Origin: Gammaproteobacteria bacterium
GTDB lineage: Bacteria > Pseudomonadota > Gammaproteobacteria > Chromatiales > Chromatiaceae
DNA length: 36,325 bases
Direction of reading: 5' to 3'
Assembly (NCBI GenBank): GCA_011389885.1
Contig: JAABTK010000050.1
Location: forward strand, 1 to 36,325
In this document: piece by piece, positions 7,739 to 15,456 of the stretch
How positions within the stretch are numbered: the first letter of the stretch is position 1
How the letters are laid out: the number at the start of each line of letters is the position of its first letter
Notes under the pieces: model-generated
The model's input: the letters and a program-made list of their open reading frames with translations, nothing else
What the model was told of the DNA's origin: nothing
Database searches by the model: none
Position numbers and translations under genes: made by a program

Positions 7739-9519
7739 GATGCGGCTTCCTGTGTGGGTTGTTCATCGTTCAGGCGGATCAACTCGAAGAGTTCCACGGT
7801 TTGCTCCCGCCCTTTGACCTGGGTGGCGGCCACCCGTCTGGCCTGCACCTGGTCTTTTACTAAATTATAGGTGGTTTCGCTGATTAATATGCGCACGCGA
7901 TAGGTTTTGGTCTCGCCCTCGATGCGCGAGGCGAGATTTACCGTGTCGCCTATAATGGAATAGTCCATCTTTTCCTCGCAACCGATATTGCCGACGATGG
8001 CCTCGCCGGTGTGCAGGCCGATGCCGATGTCGATGCGCTCCACCGCGGGGAAGAGTTGGCTGTGGTTGAGTTGTTCCAGGCGGCGGCACATCTCGCGGGC
8101 GCTGCGCACGGCGGCCAGGGCGCCGTTTCGGGCCAGCGGCCGGGGGTGGCCGAAAAACGCCAGCAGGCCGTCGCCGAGGTAGCGGTTGAGGTAGCCGCCG
8201 GAGGCGGTAATGGCGTGGGTCATTTCAGTGAAGTAGCGGTTGAGGCCGGAGACCACCGCGGCCGGGGGCAGCTTTTCCGCCAGGGAGGTGAAGTTGCGGA
8301 TGTCGGCGAACATCACGGTGACTTCCACCTGACGGCCGGAGAAGCCGATGTCCGCGGGGTGTTCGATGATGGCCTGAAGGGCCTCGGCGCTGACGTAGCT
8401 TTGGAAATAGTGCTGTAAATGGCGGAATTGTCGAAACTGCACGATGTAGCGATAGAGGCCGCAGAACAGCGCCGGGGCCAAGAGGGCGCTGAGCAGGCCG
8501 GCCGGGGGGATCCACCAGGAGGCGGCAAAGGCGAGGCGCAGCCCGAAATAGCCGAGGATCAGGCCGGCGGCCAGGATCAGCGAGGCGCGTATGGGGTTGA
8601 GCAGCAGAAACAGGCCGCCGGAGAACAGCGCCAGCGGCAGCGCCAAGCCGAAGCGCACGAGGTCTTCCGCGGGTTGCTGCAGCCGGCGTTCGCTGAGCAG
8701 GGTGTCCATGGCCAGGCCGTGAATCAGCACCCCGGGGATGTGCTGGGTGTGGGGCGCGGCGGGCAGGCCGGGGACCGCGTGGTTGTCGTGGAGTTTGAGC
8801 GCGGTGACGCCGATCAGCACCAGCCGGCCCGCCAGTTGTTGGCGCAGCCAGGCGGTGTCGTCTTGTTGCAGGCGGTCGTAGACCTCGGCCAGCGAGAGCA
8901 CCGGCGGGGGCGCGCCGCGGTAGTTTACGAACAAGTGCTCGGGGACCGCGGGCGGGGGGTTATCGAGTCCGGCCAGGAGGGTGGCCAGGCCCAGTGAGTT
9001 GTTTTGCCGCTCGCCGCTTTGGATGCGCGCGCGGTAGCGGCGCACCACGCCGTCGCGGTCCGGCCACATGTTCAGATAGCCCAGGCCGCTGGCGGCGAAG
9101 GCGAACTTGCGGTGGGGTAGCATGCCGTCGGCGCCGGCGTCGTAGCCGAGGATGATGGGCGCGCCCGCGGCCCCGGCCTGGCGCAGGGCCTTAAACAGGG
9201 CGGTGTCCAGTTCCGGGGCCAGGGTCTGTAGGGAGATGGAGGGGATGAGGTCCAGCCCCACCGCCCGCGCCTCGCCGGCGGCGGCGGCGGCGATTGCGCC
9301 CGCCAGGTAGGAATGCCAGAGCACCAGGGGCTCGGGGAAGCGGTCGAGCGAGGCCTGGTCGATGCCGATCACCGTCACCCGCTGGGGCGGGGGGGCGTGA
9401 TCGACCGAGAACAGCAGGTGATCGTAGAATGCATAGTCCAGGTGATCGAGCAGCTTGGGCTTGCCGGCCAGCAGGGCCAGCAGCAGGGCGAGCAAGAGGA
9501 CGATTCCCTGTTTCAGCAT
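7735..9519 (-). CDS. CHASE2-domain class III adenylate cyclase
   Basis: A 594-residue membrane sensor that should make cAMP from ATP. It has an N-terminal helix (about 4-20), a periplasmic CHASE2 domain (about 25-300), two or three helices (about 305-375) and a cytoplasmic class III cyclase domain (about 395-575). Metal-binding Asp residues are visible in VMFADIRNFT (near 407) and YLGDGLLAFFG (near 449). The catalytic Asn/Arg pair is visible in DTVNLASRIE (near 528-532). The Lys usually found two residues before the second metal motif is Arg (NRYLGD), and the adenine-contact position is Ser (DYSIIGD) where Thr or Asp is common. The gene is the first of a two-gene minus-strand operon with the FecR-like protein and is divergent from the kefF-like gene. 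Activity is likely, but substrate preference deserves a check. Confidence 0.9.
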   Translation of the reverse strand: MLKQGIVLLLALLLALLAGKPKLLDHLDYAFYDHLLFSVDHAPPPQRVTVIGIDQASLDRFPEPLVLWHSYLAGAIAAAAAGEARAVGLDLIPSISLQTLAPELDTALFKALRQAGAAGAPIILGYDAGADGMLPHRKFAFAASGLGYLNMWPDRDGVVRRYRARIQSGERQNNSLGLATLLAGLDNPPPAVPEHLFVNYRGAPPPVLSLAEVYDRLQQDDTAWLRQQLAGRLVLIGVTALKLHDNHAVPGLPAAPHTQHIPGVLIHGLAMDTLLSERRLQQPAEDLVRFGLALPLALFSGGLFLLLNPIRASLILAAGLILGYFGLRLAFAASWWIPPAGLLSALLAPALFCGLYRYIVQFRQFRHLQHYFQSYVSAEALQAIIEHPADIGFSGRQVEVTVMFADIRNFTSLAEKLPPAAVVSGLNRYFTEMTHAITASGGYLNRYLGDGLLAFFGHPRPLARNGALAAVRSAREMCRRLEQLNHSQLFPAVERIDIGIGLHTGEAIVGNIGCEEKMDYSIIGDTVNLASRIEGETKTYRVRILISETTYNLVKDQVQARRVAATQVKGREQTVELFELIRLNDEQPTQEAAS

Positions 9520-9639
9520 GTGGGCTTCAGCATAAGGGCGTGCGGCGGCGGATTGATGGACGGTGATTCGACCTGAAAGCTACCATGATCTCACCGCAAA
9601 GGGTACCGCTAAGGCCGGGGGATGGTATCCTTTGCGGCT

Positions 9640-10194
9640 ATGAATATCCTTGTTCAATTCGTGCATCCGCATCCGCGCCACTCGCGGGTGAACCGACAAC
9701 TGCTGCAGGCGATTTCAGATCTCGACGACATCGTGGTGAACGACCTGTTCGAGCGCTATCCGGACTTCTACATCGATGTGGAGCGGGAGCAGGAACAACT
9801 GCGAGCGGCGGATTTGGTGGTGTTTCAGCATCCGTTTTACTGGTACAGCGCGCCGGCCATGCTCAAGCAATGGCTGGATGTGGTGTTCAGCTACGGCTTC
9901 GCCTTCGGCAGCGAGGGCACTGCGTTGCAGGGCAAGCGCTTATTGTCGGCGGTGACCACCGGCCACGGGGCCGAGGCCTATCGCCCGGACGGCTATGACC
10001 GCTTCAGCATGAAGGAGCTGCTGCGGCCCTTTGAGCAGACGGCGTTTCACTGCGGGATGATCTACGAGGCGCCCTTTGTGGTGCATGGCGCACGGCGTTT
10101 GAGCGATGCCGATTTGCAACACCACGGCGAGGCCTATCGGCGGTTGCTGCTGATGCACCTGAAGCAGAACCCGGCGGGGAACCGTCATGGGTGA
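9640..10194 (+). CDS. KefF/KefG-type flavodoxin-like NAD(P)H oxidoreductase
   Basis: A flavodoxin-fold quinone oxidoreductase of the NQO/KefF family, 184 residues from the ATG at 9640 (MNILVQFVHPHP). An upstream ATG at 9622 would add MVSFAA, which is not typical of the family. Family features visible are the FMN-binding start (HPHPRHSRVN), DLFERYPDF, FQHPFYWYSAPAMLKQWLD and the VTTGHG segment. It is the ancillary, activating subunit of KefB/KefC-type potassium efflux and may reduce electrophilic quinones. Its end overlaps the antiporter gene by eight bases, which strongly supports partnership. I cannot separate KefF from KefG by eye. Confidence 0.88.
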   Translation: MNILVQFVHPHPRHSRVNRQLLQAISDLDDIVVNDLFERYPDFYIDVEREQEQLRAADLVVFQHPFYWYSAPAMLKQWLDVVFSYGFAFGSEGTALQGKRLLSAVTTGHGAEAYRPDGYDRFSMKELLRPFEQTAFHCGMIYEAPFVVHGARRLSDADLQHHGEAYRRLLLMHLKQNPAGNRHG

Positions 10195-11983
10195 GCACGG
10201 TTTACTGCTCAACGCCTTCATCTATCTGGCGGCGGCGGTGCTCGCGGTGCCCCTGGCCAAGCGCCTGGGGCTGGGTTCGGTGCTCGGGTACTTGTTGGCC
10301 GGGGTGGCCATCGGGCCTTGGGGCGCGGGCCTGATTAGCGATGTGGAATCGATTTTGCATTTCGCCGAATTCGGCGTGGTGCTGCTGCTGTTTTTGATCG
10401 GCCTGGAGTTGAATCCGCGCCGGCTGTGGTCCATGCGGCGGCCGATTTTGGGACTCGGCGGCGGTCAGGTGCTGCTGACCGGGGGGTTGCTGTTCGGCGT
10501 GGCGCTGCTGTTGGGGCTGGAGTGGCGGCTGGCGGTGCTGGTGGCCATGGGGTTGTCCCTGTCGTCCACCGCCATTGCGTTGCAGACCTTGCAAGAGAGG
10601 CATCTGCTGCCCACCCATGCCGGTCGTTCCGCGTTTTCGGTGCTGCTGTTTCAGGACATCGCGGTGATCCCGATGTTGGCCGTGATCCCGCTGCTGGCGG
10701 GCTCCGGCGAGCCCGGCGGCGGCTGGATGGACGCGGCCAAGGTGGCGCTGGTGATCGGCGGCATCGTGGTGGGCGGCTATTACCTGACGCTGCCGGTGTT
10801 TCGCATTATCGCCGCCACCCGCATGCGGGAGATCTTCACCGCGTTTTCGCTGTTGCTGGTGATCGGCATCGCGTTGCTGATGCAGGCGGTGGACCTGTCC
10901 ATGGCCCTGGGCACCTTTCTTGCGGGGGTGTTGTTGGCCGAGTCGGAATACCGACACGAACTGGAAACCGAAATCGAACCCTTCAAGGGCCTGCTGCTCG
11001 GGTTGTTCTTTATCTCGGTGGGTATGTCCATCGACTTCGGGCTGCTGGGCGAGCGCCCCTGGTTGGTGCTGGGGCTGGTGCTCGGCCTGCTGACGCTGAA
11101 GGGGGCCGTGTTGTGGGTGTTGGCGCTTCGCTTCGGCATTGCCGACCGGCAGCAACTGCTGTTCGCGTTGTTGTTGTGCCAGGGCGGGGAGTTCGCCTTT
11201 GTGTTGTTTTCGGCCGCGGCCCAGGCCAATCTGCTCGAAGGGGGGCTGAAGGGGCTGTTGACCCTAGCGGTGGCCCTGTCCATGTTGAGCACGCCTTTGC
11301 TGCTGTTGCTGGAGCCGCACTGGCGGCGCCCCGAGGCGGCGCGGGCGGAAGGGGGCCGGGCGGAGGAGCGCATCGAGGAGGAGAATCCGGTGATTATCGC
11401 CGGTTTTGGGCGCTTCGGTCGGGTGGTGGGCCGGTTATTGCATGCGCAACGGATTCCGACCACGATTTTGGATCACGACCCCAACCAAATCGAACTCGCC
11501 CGGCAATTCGGCTACCAGGTGTATTATGGCGAGGCCCTACGCATGGACACCCTGCGCACAGCGGGGGCGGAGCAGGCGCGGTTGCTGGTGATCGCGGTGG
11601 ATGATCCGGAGGCCTGTCTGGAAGTGGCGGACCGGGTCAAGCGGACCTTTCCGCACCTGATTATCGTGGCCCGGGCGCATGATGTGCATCACGCCTTCGA
11701 GTTGCATCGGCGCGGGGTGGCGTATTTTCAGCGCGAAATCCTGGAGTCGGCCTTGGGGATGGGCGAGCAGGTGCTGCGGTTGCTGGGGCACGGGGCCTAT
11801 CAGGCCAAGCAGCGGGCGCATGTCTTTCGGGCGCGGGACCTGAAGCTGTTTTGGGATATGTACGAAGCCGATGCGCTGGAGAAACGCATCAGCATCTCGC
11901 GCGAGGCGCGGGATGAACTCGAACGGGTATTGCCGGCCGACGAGGCGGCCCTGTCTGGCCGGGAGGAGAGCGGTTGGAGTTGA
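10187..11983 (+). CDS. KefB/KefC-type K+/H+ antiporter
   Basis: A 598-residue CPA2-family transporter. About twelve hydrophobic helices fill residues 5-380, including GYLLAGVAIGPWG and FLIGLELNPRRLW near the start and LCQGGEFAFVLF near 330. An RCK (TrkA-N) domain follows from about 400, with the nucleotide-binding GFGRFGRVVG and acidic ILDHDPNQIE. A short helical C-terminal tail continues to residue 598. Such systems are held closed by glutathione and opened by glutathione adducts, acidifying the cytoplasm during electrophile stress. That regulation is family knowledge and was not read from this sequence. Overlap with the kefF-like gene shows a two-gene operon. Confidence 0.92.
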   Translation: MGEHGLLLNAFIYLAAAVLAVPLAKRLGLGSVLGYLLAGVAIGPWGAGLISDVESILHFAEFGVVLLLFLIGLELNPRRLWSMRRPILGLGGGQVLLTGGLLFGVALLLGLEWRLAVLVAMGLSLSSTAIALQTLQERHLLPTHAGRSAFSVLLFQDIAVIPMLAVIPLLAGSGEPGGGWMDAAKVALVIGGIVVGGYYLTLPVFRIIAATRMREIFTAFSLLLVIGIALLMQAVDLSMALGTFLAGVLLAESEYRHELETEIEPFKGLLLGLFFISVGMSIDFGLLGERPWLVLGLVLGLLTLKGAVLWVLALRFGIADRQQLLFALLLCQGGEFAFVLFSAAAQANLLEGGLKGLLTLAVALSMLSTPLLLLLEPHWRRPEAARAEGGRAEERIEEENPVIIAGFGRFGRVVGRLLHAQRIPTTILDHDPNQIELARQFGYQVYYGEALRMDTLRTAGAEQARLLVIAVDDPEACLEVADRVKRTFPHLIIVARAHDVHHAFELHRRGVAYFQREILESALGMGEQVLRLLGHGAYQAKQRAHVFRARDLKLFWDMYEADALEKRISISREARDELERVLPADEAALSGREESGWS

Positions 11984-11995
11984 GCGGGCGCTTTT

Positions 11996-12045
11996 AGGCG
12001 ATTTGCGAGATTCTTATACCAAGCAAGAATCTCCAGAAATCGCCT
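11996..12045. terminator. Long two-part stem-loop after the K+/H+ antiporter gene
   Basis: AGGCGATTT (11996-12004) pairs with AAATCGCCT (12037-12045), and GAGATTCTT (12007-12015) pairs with AAGAATCTC (12025-12033). A small internal loop separates the two stems and a nine-base loop caps them. All 18 pairs are perfect. It starts 12 bases after the antiporter stop and 41 bases before the peroxidase start. There is no following T run, so it may be a processing or attenuation structure or a palindromic mini-element. Confidence 0.6.
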
Positions 12046-12085
12046 TAGGATGTGGTCTTGAGAACGGAACGAGGTATTAGCGACA

Positions 12086-13024
12086 ATGCGTTTGGCGCAA
12101 AAGGTTCGATGGCTTTGGGTTTGTTGCGGCCTATGCGCGGTGGCGGCGGCCGCGCCCTTGGCGCCGCTGCCGCAGCAACTGGATTATCACCAGGCCAAGG
12201 CGCAACTGGGCTTGCGCTTGTTCGTCGATCCGAAGCTCTCGGCGGATGGGCGCGTGGCCTGCGTAAGCTGCCATTTGCTTGACGCCGGCGGGGCCGAGTC
12301 GAAGACGGTTTCCACCGGCGTGTTTCAACGCCAGGGCCGAATGAACGCCCCTTCGGTGTTTAACGCCGCGTTCAATTTCCGCCAATTTTGGAACGGCCGC
12401 GCGCTGGATCTGCAAGAGCAGGCCTTGGGGCCATTGCACAGTCGGCTGGAGATGGACATGACCGAGGACGCCATCGAGGCGTATCTCAATGCCCAGCCCT
12501 ACTACCGGCAAGCCTTCGAGGCCATCTACGGCCAGGGACCGGCGGGGGTCGATCAACTGACCGACGTCATCGCCGAGTTCCAGAAGGCCCTGATCACCCC
12601 GAATGCCCGCTTTGATCGTTTTCTACGCGGCGAGATCGAACTCAGCGCCGCGGAGCAAGCGGGCTATTTGCTGTTCAAGTCCGTGGGTTGCGTCACTTGT
12701 CACAATGGCATCAATATCGGCGGCAACTCCTACCAATACCTCGGCGCCGTGCATCCGGTGGAGCACCACCCGGAGCATGGCGACCTCTACCAGCGCACCG
12801 GCCGCGAGTTTGATAAAAATCGCTTCAAGGTCCCGTCGCTGCGCAACGTGGCCCTCACCGCGCCTTACCTGCACGACGGCAGGGCCGCGACCCTCGGCGA
12901 GGCGCTCGACACCATGGCTTACCATAATCTCGGCTTCCGTTTGGACCCGGACCAACAGGCGTCCTTGGTTGCGTTCCTGAACGCCCTGACCGGCGAGACC
13001 CCGCGGATTCTAACCGAACCGTGA
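12086..13024 (+). CDS. Diheme cytochrome c peroxidase family protein
   Basis: A 312-residue exported c-type cytochrome of the bacterial CcpA/MauG family. An N-terminal signal peptide spans residues 1 to about 23. Two haem-binding motifs are visible: CVSCH at 59-63 and CVTCH at 202-206. The family segments APSVFNAAFN, FWNGRA and FKVPSLRNVALTAPYLHDG are all present. The usual reaction is two-electron reduction of H2O2 with electrons from small cytochromes c in the periplasm. Its TGA stop overlaps the GTG start of the downstream GGDEF-EAL gene, so the two are coupled. Peroxidase is the default call; a MauG-like oxidising role cannot be excluded by eye. Confidence 0.9.
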   Translation: MRLAQKVRWLWVCCGLCAVAAAAPLAPLPQQLDYHQAKAQLGLRLFVDPKLSADGRVACVSCHLLDAGGAESKTVSTGVFQRQGRMNAPSVFNAAFNFRQFWNGRALDLQEQALGPLHSRLEMDMTEDAIEAYLNAQPYYRQAFEAIYGQGPAGVDQLTDVIAEFQKALITPNARFDRFLRGEIELSAAEQAGYLLFKSVGCVTCHNGINIGGNSYQYLGAVHPVEHHPEHGDLYQRTGREFDKNRFKVPSLRNVALTAPYLHDGRAATLGEALDTMAYHNLGFRLDPDQQASLVAFLNALTGETPRILTEP

Positions 13025-15138
13025 AATTCGCCCATAAAATCTATTTGGCCATTGCGTTGGCGCTGGCGGTGGGGGGCTTGTTTTTTCGCGCCGATCACAT
13101 GACCGGCCATCTGTTGGCGGATCATGCCTCCACCCTGAACACCCTGGGCGAGATGCAGCGCCTGGAGGGCGCGCTCGACCGGCAATTGATGCAAGCGGCC
13201 TTTCAGCTCTATCACGAATACGATTCGATGCACCGCCTGTTAGCCGGGATTCGGGCGCATGCGGAGGGCTTGCAGGGCAGCCCCTCTTTGCAGCAAAAGG
13301 CCTTCGCCGGGGTGCGACAGCTGCTGGATCGCTATCAAGCGCAGATCGATGAAAAGGAACAACGGATCCTGGAGTTCGCCACCCTCAATTCGGTAATTAA
13401 GAACTCCACCACCCACATCCCGGCCCTTAGTCATCGCTATTTGAGCGGATTCGACACCATCGACCAGGCCTATTTGGCCGAGGTGGCGCGGGTGACCTCG
13501 GTGGTATTCATTGCCGCGCGCAGTTTCGACGATGATTTCCTGCGGGAATTGAGCGCCAGCATCGAGCGGCTGCGCGGCTTTTCCTTTGACGAGAGTCAAG
13601 CCCGGGCGCGGGAGTTTAACGCAATGTTTCTCGCCCACGCCGGGGTCTTCGTGCGCTATCTGCCGCGCTACAAGGCCGTGTCCGAACAGATTCGGGCGAT
13701 TGCCTCCGGGGCCACCCTGGATCTGGCCAAGACCCGCTTCCTGGCGGCTAGCGAGCGCACGGCCGCACGGATTCAGCGCATCGGCTGGGGCTTGGCGGCG
13801 GCCTTTGTGTTTTCCATCGGCCTGATCATCTTTTTCCTGGTGTTCATGGAGCGCCAGCATAAGGAGCTGGCGGCCTTGCATCGCAGCTTCCAGCGCGCCG
13901 CCACCCAAGATCGCCTCACCGGGCTGTATACCCGCTTCGCCTTCGAGCGCGCCCAGCAGGTGGAGATTCCGCAGCAGGCGTTGTTTTTGATCAATTTGGA
14001 TAATTTTATTCGCATTAACGATTTCTATGGCCATGCGGCGGGCGACGGCCTGCTGCGGCATTGCGCCGCGGCGTTGCGCACGCGCTTCGGCCGCGAATCC
14101 GACCTGGAGTTGTTCCGCCTCGGCGGCGACGAATTCGGGATTCTCTGTCGCGGCCTGCGCGGCGATCGCTATGCCGTGGTTAAAGACCAGGTGGTCGGGT
14201 TCGCCGCGGGGTTGCGATTTAGCTTCCGCGACCACGCGATTCCGGTGGAAACCTCCATCGCCATCTCCACCGAACCCCCGCTATTGGAAAAGGCCGGCCT
14301 GGCCCTGCGGCAGATCGAGCATACGCGCACCCGGCTGGTGGAATACCGCCGGGAGGCGGGCATGGAGGCGCAGGTGGAGCAAAACCTGCGCATGCTCAAT
14401 CTGCTGCACGGGGCCATCCGCGACGATCGCGTGCTGCCGTATTTTCAGCCGATCTTAAACAACCATACCGGGCGCATTGAGAAATACGAGTGCTTGGTGC
14501 GCGTGCACGACGAAGACGGCAACCTGCTGCCGCCGGGGTGGTTCCTGGCGGTGGCCAAGCAAGCCCGGCTCTATGGCGAGCTGACCTGTATCATGCTGCG
14601 CAAGTGCTTCGAGCGCTTTCGGCATACCCATTTGGAGTTCCATATCAACATCTCGGTGGAAGACATTCAGGACCCCAAGGTGACCGCGGTGCTACACCAG
14701 TTGTTGCAGGCGGAGCCGCAAACCGGCGAACGCCTGACCCTGGAGATCCTCGAAAGCGAAGAGGTGGCCAATTATGAGGCCGTGCATGGCTTTATCTGCG
14801 GGGTGAAGCGCTACGGCTGCAAGCTGGCGCTGGACGATTTCGGGGCCGGTTATTCCAATCTGGCGCAGGTGCTGCGGCTGGACGTGGACAACATCAAGCT
14901 CGACGCCTCGTTGGTGCGCGACATTGTGCAGAATCCGGATTTGGAGTTTTTGATGCGTTCGCTGTTGGAGATGTTTCGGGCGGTGAATATCCAAGCCGTC
15001 ACCGCCGAATTCGTGCATTCGGCAGAGGTGTTGGAAAAGGTCAAGACGCTGGGCGTGGATTACGCCCAGGGCTACTACATCGGCAAGCCGAAGCCCGATT
15101 TGGTGGACCGGCCCTTTCAGGGGCAGGAGGCGGTGTGA
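13021..15138 (+). CDS. Membrane GGDEF-EAL protein with large helical sensor
   Basis: A 705-residue c-di-GMP signalling protein. The GTG start at 13021 overlaps the peroxidase stop by four bases. An N-terminal helix (about 5-22) and a second helix (about 258-278) bracket an all-helical periplasmic region that resembles a DAHL-type sensor. The cyclase motif GGDEF at 368-372 is intact. An RESD lies six residues before it, one off the usual inhibitory-site spacing. The EAL domain (about 440-700) has ECL at 490-492 in place of EAL, but keeps DD at 605-606 (DDFGAGYSNL), KLD and QGYYIG. The later AEGVE-like motif reads AEFVH. Both synthesis and hydrolysis remain possible. Placement suggests it senses the redox state or ligand of the peroxidase. 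Confidence 0.88.
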   Translation: MKFAHKIYLAIALALAVGGLFFRADHMTGHLLADHASTLNTLGEMQRLEGALDRQLMQAAFQLYHEYDSMHRLLAGIRAHAEGLQGSPSLQQKAFAGVRQLLDRYQAQIDEKEQRILEFATLNSVIKNSTTHIPALSHRYLSGFDTIDQAYLAEVARVTSVVFIAARSFDDDFLRELSASIERLRGFSFDESQARAREFNAMFLAHAGVFVRYLPRYKAVSEQIRAIASGATLDLAKTRFLAASERTAARIQRIGWGLAAAFVFSIGLIIFFLVFMERQHKELAALHRSFQRAATQDRLTGLYTRFAFERAQQVEIPQQALFLINLDNFIRINDFYGHAAGDGLLRHCAAALRTRFGRESDLELFRLGGDEFGILCRGLRGDRYAVVKDQVVGFAAGLRFSFRDHAIPVETSIAISTEPPLLEKAGLALRQIEHTRTRLVEYRREAGMEAQVEQNLRMLNLLHGAIRDDRVLPYFQPILNNHTGRIEKYECLVRVHDEDGNLLPPGWFLAVAKQARLYGELTCIMLRKCFERFRHTHLEFHINISVEDIQDPKVTAVLHQLLQAEPQTGERLTLEILESEEVANYEAVHGFICGVKRYGCKLALDDFGAGYSNLAQVLRLDVDNIKLDASLVRDIVQNPDLEFLMRSLLEMFRAVNIQAVTAEFVHSAEVLEKVKTLGVDYAQGYYIGKPKPDLVDRPFQGQEAV

Positions 15139-15181
15139 TACCACGGAGGGCGCAGGGCGCCGCTGTGACAGCGTGGAATCC

Positions 15182-15337
15182 CCCCTCCCGCTCTGTGTTC
15201 TTCGTGGTTCAAAAAAACCGTCCGGACGAACCAACAAGCGCTGAAAATTCAACCACAGAGAGCACAGAGAGCCACAGAGAAAAACCCGCTCAGGCCCTGT
15301 GGTCCTCCGCGGCCTCTGTGGTTAACAGGAAAAAATC
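15182..15337. repeat. CACAGAG palindromic repeats upstream of the defence pair
   Basis: The main unit runs from AACCACAGAGAGCACAGAG (about 15251) through AGCCACAGAG to an inverted arm ending GCCTCTGTGGTT near 15321, forming a long imperfect hairpin. A further fragment, CTCTGTGTTCTTCGTGGTT, lies at about 15189-15209. The same family occurs at 17476-17510 and twice in 35469-35919. Together with the promoter-like AT-rich stretch that follows, it accounts for most of the 318-base gap 15139-15456. Confidence 0.75.
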
Positions 15338-15354
15338 ATGAACAGGATGTGTAA

Positions 15355-15383
15355 TATTTCGTCAAAATCCCCTTATTTATGAT
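15355..15383 (+). promoter_or_regulatory. Possible promoter of the rloA-rloB pair
   Basis: The stretch 15338-15420 is clearly richer in A and T than its surroundings and contains TATGAT at 15378-15383 as a -10 candidate. A -35 element is poor (TATTTC about 17 bases upstream). It lies between the repeat and rloA, so it is in the right place, but the assignment is weak. Confidence 0.25.
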
Positions 15384-15456
15384 CTGTGTTGTCGAGTTTG
15401 GAGGAGAATTCGCGCATAATGGCAATATCTAGTCATTTTCTGGCCAGGACTCCGCC

